Source: Bacteroidales bacterium (GTDB lineage Bacteria > Bacteroidota > Bacteroidia > Bacteroidales > Lentimicrobiaceae). From it: a stretch of 64,000 nt of DNA. The DNA lies in assembly GCA_016705005.1 (NCBI GenBank), contig JADIZB010000021.1:1-64000 (forward strand). Reading direction: 5' to 3'. The translations under genes and the position numbers were made by a program. The notes below the pieces were generated by a model. That model worked only from the letters and a program-made list of their open reading frames with translations, was not told the DNA's origin and searched no databases. Shown in pieces: positions 52,486-62,217 of this stretch (the first letter of the stretch is position 1; every line of letters begins with the position of its first letter).

Positions 52486-52947
52486 TCATTTGTTGTCAGG
52501 TAAATGAATCTGCTGATTTATAGATGTTTCATCATTCAGAAATTTCCCAATGATCTGGAGTTTAACTTCTTCGATTCTGAAATTCGGGATATTTCTTTTT
52601 TTAAAGTAATTTCCGATAATCTCGTTGAGTTCTGAATCAAAATAATCTTCTATCCTGTCGGATTCAGCACAATATAAATGATGATGATGATCAGAAATGG
52701 CCTCATACCGCATAACATCACGGTCTGTTTTGACTTTCTTTACCAGGTTATTCTCAACCAGAGCTTCAAGTACCTTGTATACTGTGGCTGTCGATATATT
52801 CGGATGGTTTTTCCGGATGAATTCAATGATGTTCTCAGCAGTCGGATGATTGTTCAGAATTTCGATTGCCTCAAGGATCGCCATCCTTTGCGGGGTAACC
52901 TTCATTCCTTTTTCAACCAGTTTATTCCGGATTTGATTTTCAAACAT
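52486..52947 (-). CDS. Fur-family transcriptional regulator (PerR-like)
   Basis: A 153-aa Fur-family protein: winged helix with 'KVTPQRMAILEAIEIL', 'NISTATVYKVLEALVENNLV' and the metal-sensing 'DHHHHLYCAESDRIEDYF'. The C-terminal structural Cys pairs of many Fur proteins are missing. Adjacent peroxide-defence and iron-storage genes make a PerR-like role more likely than Fur or Zur. A perfect AT-rich palindrome lies directly in front of the gene, suggesting autoregulation. Confidence 0.88.
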   Translation of the reverse strand: MFENQIRNKLVEKGMKVTPQRMAILEAIEILNNHPTAENIIEFIRKNHPNISTATVYKVLEALVENNLVKKVKTDRDVMRYEAISDHHHHLYCAESDRIEDYFDSELNEIIGNYFKKRNIPNFRIEEVKLQIIGKFLNDETSINQQIHLPDNK

Positions 52948-52954
52948 TGCTATT

Positions 52955-52972
52955 AATTATTAAATAATAATT
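52955..52972. promoter_or_regulatory. Palindromic candidate operator of the Fur-family gene
   Basis: The sequence aattatta-aa-taataatt is a perfect 8-bp inverted repeat with a 2-nt spacer, 8-25 nt upstream of the Fur-family start. It resembles AT-rich PerR/Fur boxes. Confidence 0.65.
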
Positions 52973-53100
52973 ATTCTTATTTAGTAATGTGCAAATATAA
53001 GTCTATTTGCTCAAATCGGATCAGTTATCTTGATTTTTTTTTCTCCGGGCTGCAGAGATGGTTCAAATTGCTGTATTTCAACTAAAAAGAACTGCTCTTG

Positions 53101-53916
53101 TTAACCAAGGGCAACATCCAGAAACATCATGGTAGCAAATCCCAGCATTGCTCCAATGGTTGAGTAGTCAGTTTCATTTCCGTTCTGTGATTCCGGGATT
53201 AGTTCTTCTACCACTACGAAAATCATGGCTCCTGCAGCGAATGAGAGGGCATAGGGGAGCAGAGGCTCCATAGCAATGACAAGGTAAGCACCAAGTACAC
53301 CGGCTATTGGTTCTACAATCCCCGACATTTGTCCGTAATTAAACGCTCTGAGCCTGGAAAATCCCTCTCTGCGCAGAGGAATTGATACGGCAGCTCCTTC
53401 AGGAAAATTCTGCAGGCCAATCCCGAGAGCCAGCGCTATTGCTCCGGCCAGCACACCTGCATCAGGGTTCTGGGCCAGTGCTCCGAATGCCACCCCAACA
53501 GCCAGTCCTTCGGGAATGTTATGCAGGGTAATGGCCAGAACCAGCAATACACTTCTCTGCCATTGGGTTTTTATTCCCTCGGCCTTGTCAATTGTAAGTC
53601 CGAGGTGCAGGTGCGGCAAAATCTTATCTACCAGCAGCAGGAAGGCTCCGCCACTTAAAAATCCGATCAGGGCTGGCAGCCATGGCAGGGAGCCACGTTC
53701 TTCAGCCATTTCAATGGCAGGTTTCAGAAGCGACCAGAAACTTGCTGCGATCATCACTCCGGCGGCAAACCCAAGCATCGAGTTAAGCACCATTCTGTTG
53801 ATGGTTTTGAAGAAGAAAACCATTGACGATCCCAGCGCGGTTAAGCCCCACGTAAATAAAGTAGCAATCAGGGCCAGTACAACAGGGTTGGTTTCGAGTA
53901 ACAGGTCAGGGTCCAT
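53101..53916 (-). CDS. ZIP-family metal transporter
   Basis: A 271-aa inner-membrane protein with about eight hydrophobic segments. The metal-binding 'LHNIPEGLAVG' helix and a second 'LQNFPEGAAVS' helix are typical of ZIP proteins of the GufA group. A short loop 'KILPHLHLGLT' contains His residues. It imports zinc or other divalent metals. The start at 'MDPDLLLE' (53916) is preferred over an ATG 14 codons upstream because a TAACTTTC -7-like box lies just in front of it on the - strand. Confidence 0.88.
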   Translation of the reverse strand: MDPDLLLETNPVVLALIATLFTWGLTALGSSMVFFFKTINRMVLNSMLGFAAGVMIAASFWSLLKPAIEMAEERGSLPWLPALIGFLSGGAFLLLVDKILPHLHLGLTIDKAEGIKTQWQRSVLLVLAITLHNIPEGLAVGVAFGALAQNPDAGVLAGAIALALGIGLQNFPEGAAVSIPLRREGFSRLRAFNYGQMSGIVEPIAGVLGAYLVIAMEPLLPYALSFAAGAMIFVVVEELIPESQNGNETDYSTIGAMLGFATMMFLDVALG

Positions 53917-53958
53917 AATTTTGATCCAGAGAAAGTTAATATTCGCAAAAGAAAACAA

Positions 53959-54491
53959 ACCATCAGATATTCCGCATCAAGACAGCTAATGTAATCAATT
54001 TTTCAATAAGATTCAGCTGAGAGGTATAACGTTACTGTTTAGAAAAAACAATGTTATAGAAATTTTCGTGATACAAGGTTGCAAATCCGGCATCCCAAAA
54101 ACAAATGATTACAAGACATTATTGCCCCCTTTTATACAATTGTACGTTTTTATAGTCCGCCTGATTTGCTACTCATGAATGCACAACTTGTATTTCAAAA
54201 TCAATAAATTAAAAGTCTTGTATCACCCGCTTTTACGCAGGTATAAAGTTTCACAAACTTAATAGTTTGGGGCTGAAGCAGAAGCTGGTGCAACAGCCAT
54301 TGTTACAAAAGATCTGGATTTAGTATCTGTTGCAAATATTGATTTTCAATCTGAAAGTCTTAAAGGCAATAGATTTGATATCTCTTGATCGTAGCGAATT
54401 TAAAAGGGAAGTATTGACAATGGAATACTATTTGCATTAAATGAACGGCATCAACCCAAGTTTCCATTAAATTTGCATGTTATTCCCCGTT
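53959..54491. other. 533-nt gap with a weak gene remnant and the tamL promoter box
   Basis: No intact gene is seen. From about 54272 to 54387 the + frame encodes 'AEAGATAIVTKDLDLVS' before a stop, which loosely resembles a PIN-domain toxin core (GATAIVTxD); no start or antitoxin is found. TAAATTTG at 54468-54475 is a -7 box for tamL. Confidence 0.45.
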
Positions 54492-56867
54492 ATGTTAAAA
54501 TCTGACTCCGGATATTCTTTTCTGATTTGTCTGTCATTTATTTTACTGCTTGCATCTGCCTGCAGCCCTACCCGTAAGGTTGAGAAAAGGGGAGGCTACC
54601 TTCTGAACAGGAATGTGATAAAAACCGACCAGCCGGGAATTTCAACGTATGATCTTGCCAATTTCGCACAACCAAAGCCAAACAGAAAATTTCTGGGACT
54701 GTTCCGTCAGCGGGTGTGGATTTATGACGCATTTTCGGGAAAGAGGGATTCAAAATTCAGGAGATGGGTGAGGGGGCGTATCGGTGCTGCTCCGGTGCTG
54801 CTTGATTCTGCTCTTGTTGACAATTCATTGATACCGATGAAGGTGTATCTCAACAATAAAGGCTATTTTAATGCTTATGTTACCCGTTCTATCAGGTTCC
54901 GGGGTGCAAAAGCCAGTGTAGAATACCTGACTCATACACAAACGCCGTTTAAATTTGGCCATATCAGCTATTCCATCAAAGATGACAGTATCCGTTTTTT
55001 TGTCGAAAAGTTGAAAGCCGGTACCCTGCTAAAGTCTGGATTGCAATATGATGCTTATCTTATGGGAGATGAAAGGGAGCGTATTACCAGGGAGCTGAAG
55101 GATCTGGGCTATTATGCGTTTATGAGGGATTATATTTTCTTTGAGGTGGATACCAGTTCAACCGACAGAACAGCCAACCTGAATATTGTTATCAAAAATG
55201 TCAGGAGCAGTTCCACTGCGATAAAGGATTCTGTTACTGAAGTTTCCCATCAGAGGTATTATATAAACAATGTTTACATCAACACCAATTTAAGAGGGCA
55301 GTCTGCTGATACTCTGATTGTTTTTGATACCATTGCATATTTCAGACAGCAGGATTCATCCGGCAGGCAAAATCCTGATTTTTTTCTGATATTCAGGGAG
55401 AAGTTAAGGATCAGGCCGGTTGCTCTTGCAAGATCGGTATTTATTCAGCCGGGAGAGCCTTTCAGCCAAAAGGAAATCAACCTGACATATAACAGACTCC
55501 AGAATATGTCGCTCACCCGGTACGTGTCTGTGAATGTGGTTCCTGTGAAATTGGAAGGAAGGGACCTTCATTCAAAGGTGTCTTTGCTTGATTGTGAAAT
55601 AAAACTGGTAAGGTCAAAGGTCAATATGTTTTCGCTTGAAGCGGAAGGTACTAATTCAGGTGGGTTTATAGGTATGGGAGGTAGCTTTAACTTTCATAAC
55701 CGCAATATCTTCAGGGGAGCTGAAATACTCAGGCTGAAGCTTCATGGTGCATTCGAAATCCAACCATCACTGAATGTTGGAGGGGATCAGGGGGAGGCAC
55801 TTTTTAATTCCAACGAATTCGGATTCCAGACCGCAATCGATTTTCCGAGAATTGTCAGTCCATTCAGATTCACCCGACCTGTTGAAAGTACACGGTCGAA
55901 AACAAGTGTTGCCCTGGGATTTAATTCTCAGAATAAAGTTGAATACCTGCGCTATATCACTTCTGTATCAGTTGGTTATGAATGGAATTCTTCCCTTACT
56001 ACCAGACATATCTTTTCTCCTTTGGATATCAGTTCCATCAGCATTAACCGCGACAGCGTCTTTACAGAATATCTTACCGGATTGAATGATCCGAAGTTGC
56101 TTACCCAATATACCGACCATCTGATCATGGCATTGAAATATTCCTATGTTTTTAACAATCAGAATCTGATGGCCAGGAAGAACTTCTTCTATTTCAGGAT
56201 AAACCTGGAATCGGCGGGGAATGTCTTAAATCTTGTAAGCAATCTAAGCAACGCCAAAAAGGATGAGAACGGAGATTATACCCTGTTCGGAATACGTTAT
56301 GCCCAATATCTGAGGAGTGATTTTGATTTTCGTTATTACCGTCCACTCACTGAAAACCAGAAGGTTGTATATCGGGCCGCATTGGGAATAGGTGTGCCAT
56401 ATGGGAACTCGTCATCCCTTCCGTTTGAAAAGGGATTCTTTGCAGGTGGTTCTAATGGACTCAGGGGCTGGCCTGTAAGATCCCTCGGTCCCGGAAGCTA
56501 CATTGCCAACGATTCGGTTTCTTATGAAAACATCGGAGATATATGGATCGAAGCCAATCTCGAATATCGTTTTCCTATCTATAGCTTTGTAAAAGGAGCC
56601 TTATTCACCGATGCAGGAAATGTATGGCTGCTTAAGAAGAATGAGGATTTTCCTGAAGGCGAATTCAGCTTTAACCACTTTTTGCCATCACTCGCGTTTG
56701 ATGCCGGTTTCGGTTTCAGGTTTGATTTCAGTTTCTTTATTTTCAGGATCGATGGGGGTGTGCCGCTTTACGATCCGGGAAAAATCAGCGACGACAGATG
56801 GATTAGTCTGAGAAAGTTTCAGATAAAAAATATTAACTGGAATTTCGGAATCGGATTTCCGTTCTGA
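54492..56867 (+). CDS. tamL: TamL-type BamA/TamA-family outer membrane lipoprotein
   Basis: A 791-aa Omp85-family protein with a lipoprotein signal ('LLASACS', Cys about residue 24), POTRA-like repeats with 'YLNNKGYFNAYVTRSIRF', and a 16-strand barrel with the conserved loop 'FFAGGSNGLRGWPVRSLG'. Bacteroidota use this lipid-anchored Omp85, TamL, with TamB in envelope assembly. The ATG 54492 is chosen over one at 54477, because the -7 box (54468-54475) leaves too little space for that. No tamB gene is adjacent. Confidence 0.88.
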   Translation: MLKSDSGYSFLICLSFILLLASACSPTRKVEKRGGYLLNRNVIKTDQPGISTYDLANFAQPKPNRKFLGLFRQRVWIYDAFSGKRDSKFRRWVRGRIGAAPVLLDSALVDNSLIPMKVYLNNKGYFNAYVTRSIRFRGAKASVEYLTHTQTPFKFGHISYSIKDDSIRFFVEKLKAGTLLKSGLQYDAYLMGDERERITRELKDLGYYAFMRDYIFFEVDTSSTDRTANLNIVIKNVRSSSTAIKDSVTEVSHQRYYINNVYINTNLRGQSADTLIVFDTIAYFRQQDSSGRQNPDFFLIFREKLRIRPVALARSVFIQPGEPFSQKEINLTYNRLQNMSLTRYVSVNVVPVKLEGRDLHSKVSLLDCEIKLVRSKVNMFSLEAEGTNSGGFIGMGGSFNFHNRNIFRGAEILRLKLHGAFEIQPSLNVGGDQGEALFNSNEFGFQTAIDFPRIVSPFRFTRPVESTRSKTSVALGFNSQNKVEYLRYITSVSVGYEWNSSLTTRHIFSPLDISSISINRDSVFTEYLTGLNDPKLLTQYTDHLIMALKYSYVFNNQNLMARKNFFYFRINLESAGNVLNLVSNLSNAKKDENGDYTLFGIRYAQYLRSDFDFRYYRPLTENQKVVYRAALGIGVPYGNSSSLPFEKGFFAGGSNGLRGWPVRSLGPGSYIANDSVSYENIGDIWIEANLEYRFPIYSFVKGALFTDAGNVWLLKKNEDFPEGEFSFNHFLPSLAFDAGFGFRFDFSFFIFRIDGGVPLYDPGKISDDRWISLRKFQIKNINWNFGIGFPF

Positions 56868-57000
56868 TAATTTTAAATTGACAAACGACAGTGTGATCAG
56901 GAAACAAAGGAAAGGAATATGTTACTGATCATCAGAATGCAGGTTTTTTTCAGGCAATGAATTGCTGGTAACCTGAAATTTAATATGAATAAATTGTTTT

Positions 57001-58446
57001 ATGATTGAAATTAACAGCAGGCAGATAGCCGAAAATATAGTACTTGAACTTGGTCATGAACCAACATCCGGTCAAATGGAACTGATCGGAAGATTGGCTG
57101 ATTTTGTTGCCCATAAACCTGTGCAAAAACAACAACCCGCTTTCCTTATAAAAGGTTATGCAGGCACCGGAAAAACTACCCTTGTCAGTGCACTGGTGAG
57201 GGTGCTGCCATTGGTGGGAATGCAATCGGTACTGCTGGCTCCGACAGGTAGGGCAGCCAAAGTGCTGGCTGGCTATTCGCGGAAGCAGGCAAACACCATT
57301 CATCGGAAAATCTACAGGTCGGTACCTGGTCATGATGGCAGACTGCATATGGCTCTGGCTCCGAATCCGCATAAATTTACCCTTTTCATTGTTGATGAAG
57401 CATCTATGATCCCCGGATCAGGCGCTTCTGCCGAACAGGGCATCTATTCAAACCGTGATCTGCTCGAGGACCTGGTCAATTTTGTATTTAACAGCGAGGG
57501 TTGCAAACTCTTATTGATCGGCGATACAGCCCAGTTGCCACCGGTTGGCACTGATCAGAGTCCTGCACTTGATCCTGACATTCTGCAGCGGAGCTATCAT
57601 CTTGATACCGGGTCATACGAATTAACGGAAGTTGTAAGGCAATCACTCGAAAGTGGTATCCTTTCCAATGCCACAAATCTTCGCATCCAGGCAGCTGGTG
57701 AGAAACCGGTTTTGCCATTCTTTAAACTTGCCGGTTTCAGCGATATTAAGCAGATAGATGGAGCCATGTTCGAAGATGCCCTGAATTCATGCTATTCAAG
57801 GTTTGGTTATGAAAACACCGTCATAATTACCAGGTCAAACAAACGGGCCAATCTCTTTAACAATGAAGTAAGAGCCAGGCTGCTTTTCAGAGAAACCGAG
57901 CTTTCTGCCGGCGATATCATCATGGTAACGCGGAATAACTATTTCTGGCTTCCTTCCGGGTCTAAAGCCGGATTTATAGCCAACGGCGATATGGCTGAAG
58001 TCCGTCGTATCATCAAGACAGGCGAAATGTATGGTTACCGCTTTGCTGATGTCAGTATTCAATTGGTTGATTACCCCGATCAGGAGGTGATTGAAATAAA
58101 GCTTCTGCTCGACTCGATGGTGATTGACAGCCCATCATTGCCTCAGGCAGAACATCAGAAACTCTTTGATGAGATTATGCTTGATTATACTGAAACACCA
58201 TCAAAACAGCAACGGATTTCACTGGTTAAAAACAGCCCCTACTACAATGCTGTTCAGGCTAAATTTGCCTACGCGCTTACCTGTCACAAAACCCAGGGTG
58301 GGCAATGGGATGCTGTATTTATCGATCATGGTTATCTTACAGCCGAAATGATCGACATTGGCTTCGTTAGATGGCTTTATACTGCTTTGACAAGGGCGTC
58401 GAAGGAAGTTTATTTTGTAAATTTCAACAATGATTTTTTCAGCTGA
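57001..58446 (+). CDS. RecD-like superfamily 1 DNA helicase
   Basis: A 481-aa SF1B-type helicase. Walker A 'GYAGTGKTTL' (52-61), Walker B 'LFIVDEASMI', 'LLIGDTAQLPPVGTDQSP', and the C-terminal UvrD_C_2-like 'ALTCHKTQGGQWDAVFID' and 'WLYTALTRAS' are typical. It resembles the short ATP-dependent RecD-like helicases common in Bacteroidota, with no RecBC partner. It would unwind DNA 5' to 3' in repair or replication. It ends 18 nt before rfaE1. Confidence 0.9.
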   Translation: MIEINSRQIAENIVLELGHEPTSGQMELIGRLADFVAHKPVQKQQPAFLIKGYAGTGKTTLVSALVRVLPLVGMQSVLLAPTGRAAKVLAGYSRKQANTIHRKIYRSVPGHDGRLHMALAPNPHKFTLFIVDEASMIPGSGASAEQGIYSNRDLLEDLVNFVFNSEGCKLLLIGDTAQLPPVGTDQSPALDPDILQRSYHLDTGSYELTEVVRQSLESGILSNATNLRIQAAGEKPVLPFFKLAGFSDIKQIDGAMFEDALNSCYSRFGYENTVIITRSNKRANLFNNEVRARLLFRETELSAGDIIMVTRNNYFWLPSGSKAGFIANGDMAEVRRIIKTGEMYGYRFADVSIQLVDYPDQEVIEIKLLLDSMVIDSPSLPQAEHQKLFDEIMLDYTETPSKQQRISLVKNSPYYNAVQAKFAYALTCHKTQGGQWDAVFIDHGYLTAEMIDIGFVRWLYTALTRASKEVYFVNFNNDFFS

Positions 58447-58464
58447 TCGTACAGGAAATAAATA

Positions 58465-59490
58465 ATGCGTATGAAAATAACCAGGAGTCAGATTAACGAC
58501 CTTTTCGATGAGTTCGACGGAAAAAAAGTGATGATTGTAGGAGATGTAATGATTGATGCTTACCTCTGGGGTAAAGTGGATCGTATTTCTCCTGAAGCTC
58601 CAGTGCCCGTTGTATCTGTCAAAAAACGCGAAAACCTGCTTGGCGGAGCAGCAAATGTTGCATTGAATATCAAGGCTCTTGGCGCTGTTCCTTTGCTATG
58701 TTCCGTCGTTGGGAACGATATCCGTGGTGAAGAGTTTGCCGCACTCCTGCAATCGGATGGAATTTCTCAGGATTGTATCATAAGAAGTCCTGAACGAATC
58801 ACAACCACCAAATTCAGGATCATCGGCAACAAAGCCCAGATGCTGAGGGTTGACGAAGAAATTGATTCGGAACTTAGTACCACAGAAGAAGGAATGCTGC
58901 TGTCAGGAATACAGGGTATTTTCGACAGGCATAATGTTGGTGTCGTTATCCTGCAGGACTATAATAAAGGTGTTCTGACGCGAAGGGTTATCAATGAGGT
59001 GAATGCTATGGCTTCATTACGTGGCATTCCGGTTGTGGTTGATCCGAAAAAGAAGAATTTCGATGCTTACCAGGGCATTGATCTGTTTAAACCCAATCTC
59101 AAAGAACTGTGTGAGGGCCTGAAAATTGAAATAGATCTCAGGGATATTGAAAAAATCAGGCAGGCTGTTGCCCTTTGGCAGCAGAAGCAGGCAATAAGCA
59201 TTGTGATGGTGACGTTGTCGGAAGCTGGTTTGTTTATCCGCGATAATTCAGATGGAGAAACTGTTGAATATCATATTCCGGCTCATTTGCGCAATATTAC
59301 CGATGTCTCCGGCGCCGGTGACACAGTAATCAGCGTGGCCAGTTTGTGTCGGGCAGCAAAAGCCCCGTCATTTTTAATGGCATCTTTGTCGAATCTGGCT
59401 GGTGGGTTGGTATGCGAGCATGTAGGTGTGGTTCCTGTTGATCGCAACAGACTGATGAAAGAAGCCATGGAACTCCTCGCAGAGGATTGA
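58465..59490 (+). CDS. rfaE1: D-glycero-beta-D-manno-heptose-7-phosphate kinase (RfaE1, PfkB family)
   Basis: A 341-aa PfkB-family kinase that forms heptose 1,7-bisphosphate in ADP-heptose synthesis for LPS. 'GDVMIDAYLWGKVDRISPEA' (22-41), 'GGAANVALNIKALGA' and the ATP/anion-hole motif 'DVSGAGDTVIS' are present. Only the kinase half of bifunctional HldE is encoded, as in many Bacteroidota. Two ATG codons (58465 and 58471) are possible starts. The 18-nt distance to the helicase gene suggests cotranscription. Confidence 0.92.
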   Translation: MRMKITRSQINDLFDEFDGKKVMIVGDVMIDAYLWGKVDRISPEAPVPVVSVKKRENLLGGAANVALNIKALGAVPLLCSVVGNDIRGEEFAALLQSDGISQDCIIRSPERITTTKFRIIGNKAQMLRVDEEIDSELSTTEEGMLLSGIQGIFDRHNVGVVILQDYNKGVLTRRVINEVNAMASLRGIPVVVDPKKKNFDAYQGIDLFKPNLKELCEGLKIEIDLRDIEKIRQAVALWQQKQAISIVMVTLSEAGLFIRDNSDGETVEYHIPAHLRNITDVSGAGDTVISVASLCRAAKAPSFLMASLSNLAGGLVCEHVGVVPVDRNRLMKEAMELLAED

Positions 59491-59584
59491 GCGTATGAGT
59501 TTTGAAATTATGGTGTATCTTTGCCGCCATCTTGATTGTCTGTAATAAAAAGCGGAATCTTTCGTTAGAAGAAAAAAGTTTACT

Positions 59585-60358
59585 GTGCGGTTATCATTTC
59601 TGAAATATATTGTTTTTGCTGCCATTCTGTTGGTTACAATCACGCCAGATGTGCGGGCCCAGCGTTCACGGGTGCGGAATCTGCCCAATTACGATCTGGC
59701 ACCATATCACTTTGGTTTTATTCTGGGCATGAACCAGATGCTGTTTTCGCTGAAAACAAAGCCCGGTTTTGAGAAAGTGAGTTATTATGCCTTGCAGACC
59801 CCCGACCTCTATGCTGATTCTTCCAGGCTTTTCAATCTTACCCATAATCCTTCACTTGGATTCACCATCGGAATTGTCTCCAACCTCAGGATAAACGATT
59901 ACCTCGACCTCAGGTTTGTGCCTTCACTTTCTTTCGGAGAGCGGGATCTGCTCTATACCATCAAAACAAATTTTGAAGGCGTGGATAAATTGGTTGACAT
60001 CAGAAAAAAGCTGCAATCGACATTTGTTGAATTTCCGCTTCATCTGAAGTATAAGGGCAGCCGGCTCAACAATGTAAGACCCTATTGGCTTATCGGGGCC
60101 AAATATTCCATCGATCTTGCCAGTGATTCTAAGAAAAAGGAAGATAACAACAACATTTACGTTGCACTGTCGCGAAGCGATGTCTACGGCGAAATGGGTG
60201 CAGGCCTTGATTTTTACACCACTTTCTTCAAATTTGGTGTCGAACTGAAAATGTCGTACGGTTTCTTTGATGTTCTGAAGAGGGAAGGCAATATCTATAC
60301 ACTACCTGTCGATAGGCTCCGTTCAAAATTATTCCTTCTTTCCTTTACCTTCGAATAG
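59585..60358 (+). CDS. porT: Type IX secretion/gliding protein PorT
   Basis: A 257-aa outer membrane beta-barrel protein with an N-terminal signal peptide ending at 'VRAQ'. 'FGFILGMNQMLFSLKT', 'PSLGFTIGIVSNLRINDYLD', 'LRFVPSLSFGERDLLYTI' and 'PLHLKYKGSRLNNVRPYW' match PorT. PorT is essential for T9SS function, although its precise role is uncertain. The start is a GTG, supported by the signal peptide; a -7 box (TATCTTTG, 59516-59523) lies upstream. Confidence 0.9.
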   Translation: MRLSFLKYIVFAAILLVTITPDVRAQRSRVRNLPNYDLAPYHFGFILGMNQMLFSLKTKPGFEKVSYYALQTPDLYADSSRLFNLTHNPSLGFTIGIVSNLRINDYLDLRFVPSLSFGERDLLYTIKTNFEGVDKLVDIRKKLQSTFVEFPLHLKYKGSRLNNVRPYWLIGAKYSIDLASDSKKKEDNNNIYVALSRSDVYGEMGAGLDFYTTFFKFGVELKMSYGFFDVLKREGNIYTLPVDRLRSKLFLLSFTFE

Positions 60359-60516
60359 TTTCCTGAACTTTAACCAGTGCTGTTTGTTATTTCAGGATTG
60401 CCGGTACCTGGCTTTTTTGCCACCTGTTTGCCGGATTCATCGTTTTGTTAATACCCCGGATTTGACAGTTCAACCTGTTGTTTGTGAACATGCTTATCCG
60501 CTGAAAAGCTTTCTTA

Positions 60517-62076
60517 ATGCGGAGAGAAATTGAACTTAAACTTACCCCCGGAGAGGCATTTGACCCTCAGCGCTGGAAACAGATCGCTGCTTCGGTTACA
60601 GGAATTCCGGCAGGGCGAATCTACCACATCAGGCCGCTAAAACGCTCAATTGATGCCAGACACAAGGTTTTTTTCAGACTGAAGGTTGAACTTTATATCG
60701 GAGAACACTTTCCCTTATCCGCAAAAATTGCCATACCTGCCTATGCTGACGTAAGCCGCCGCCCACCCGTAATTATTGTCGGAGCTGGTCCGGCCGGATT
60801 GTTTGCAGCCCTTACTTTAATTAAGCAGGGTTTCAGACCGGTCATTCTGGAACGTGGAAAGGATGTTAAAGCCCGGAAATTCGATATTTCGACAATTAAC
60901 CGGGGCGAAAGGGTGAACCCCGACTCTAATTATTGCTTTGGCGAAGGAGGTGCCGGTACTTACTCGGATGGTAAATTGTACACGCGCTCTACAAAACGCG
61001 GCGATGTAAGTGATATATTGAGAACTCTTGTGGCTCACGGAGCCCCTGAGGATATTCTGATTGATGCCCACCCGCACATCGGAACAGACAAATTGCCCGG
61101 CATCATCGCTTCAATCCGGCGTTACATCCTTGAATCGGGTGGAGAAGTCTGTTTCAACAGGAAAGTTGCAGGCCTGATTGTAAACAAAGGCAAGATAAAA
61201 GGAGTAACCACCGCAGATGGAAATGAGTTCAGGGCAGCTTCAGTCATTCTGGCCACCGGACACTCGGCACGAGATGTTTTTGAGTTTCTTCACAACCAGG
61301 GCATTCTTATTGAACCCAAGCCTTTTGCTATGGGTGTCAGGATTGAACATCCTCAGCAACTCATCGATTCTATTCAGTATCACATTCCCGACAGAGGGCC
61401 TTACCTTCCCGCAGCAACCTATAATCTTGTAACACAGGCCGAAGGAAGGGGTGTGTTTTCATTTTGTATGTGCCCGGGAGGAATTATTGTCCCTGCTGCT
61501 ACCAGTGAAATGGAAACCGTAGTGAACGGGATGTCGAATTCAAAGCGCAATTCCCCGTTTGCCAATTCCGGGATTGCTGTGGCTATTGAACCATCAGACT
61601 GGAAAGAATTTGAGACATCGGGCCCCTTTGCTGCCTTAAACTTTCAACAGTCCATCGAACGGAAGGCCTGGGATGCTGCCGGTAGTTCGCTCAAAGCCCC
61701 GGCCCAGCGACTGACCGATTTTATGGACGACCGTAATTCCGCTTCATTACCCGAAAGCTCGTATAACCCGGGACTCATCAGTGTTGCACTCTCGGATATC
61801 CTGCCGGGTTTCCTGTCGTCAAGACTCAAACTTGCTTTCAGGGACTTCAACGAGAAAATGAAAGGATACATGACCAGTGAAGCCGTTCTGGTTGGGGTTG
61901 AATCAAGGACATCTTCCCCTGTGAGAATTCCCCGGCACGATGAAACATTCCAACATCCTCAGGTGGCAGGGTTGTACCCTTGTGGCGAAGGTGCCGGATA
62001 TGCCGGCGGTATCGTATCTTCTGCACTGGATGGTGTAAACTGTGCCATGGCCATTGCCGGTAAATCTTCTGGCTGA
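60517..62076 (+). CDS. FAD-dependent oxidoreductase-like protein (COG2509)
   Basis: A 519-aa flavoprotein of the uncharacterised COG2509 group. The FAD-binding Rossmann motif is 'VIIVGAGPAGLFAALTL', preceded by an N-terminal ~80-residue domain. 'GEGGAGTYSDGKLYTRSTKR' and the C-terminal 'PCGEGAGYAGGIVSSALDG' are hallmark segments. A physiological substrate is not known. It stands alone, with a 158-nt gap in front that shows no other feature. Confidence 0.85.
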   Translation: MRREIELKLTPGEAFDPQRWKQIAASVTGIPAGRIYHIRPLKRSIDARHKVFFRLKVELYIGEHFPLSAKIAIPAYADVSRRPPVIIVGAGPAGLFAALTLIKQGFRPVILERGKDVKARKFDISTINRGERVNPDSNYCFGEGGAGTYSDGKLYTRSTKRGDVSDILRTLVAHGAPEDILIDAHPHIGTDKLPGIIASIRRYILESGGEVCFNRKVAGLIVNKGKIKGVTTADGNEFRAASVILATGHSARDVFEFLHNQGILIEPKPFAMGVRIEHPQQLIDSIQYHIPDRGPYLPAATYNLVTQAEGRGVFSFCMCPGGIIVPAATSEMETVVNGMSNSKRNSPFANSGIAVAIEPSDWKEFETSGPFAALNFQQSIERKAWDAAGSSLKAPAQRLTDFMDDRNSASLPESSYNPGLISVALSDILPGFLSSRLKLAFRDFNEKMKGYMTSEAVLVGVESRTSSPVRIPRHDETFQHPQVAGLYPCGEGAGYAGGIVSSALDGVNCAMAIAGKSSG

Positions 62077-62217
62077 GACAAATGGTTCACCCTGATCTTC
62101 TGTTGCCGTGTCATTGAATAATTTTAACAGGGTTATATTTTCTGCAATAATTTTGCTCTTCTAAATTCTTAAGTTTGCATAACTCTTTTCTTTTCCCATT
62201 AATGCATTGAAATCTCT

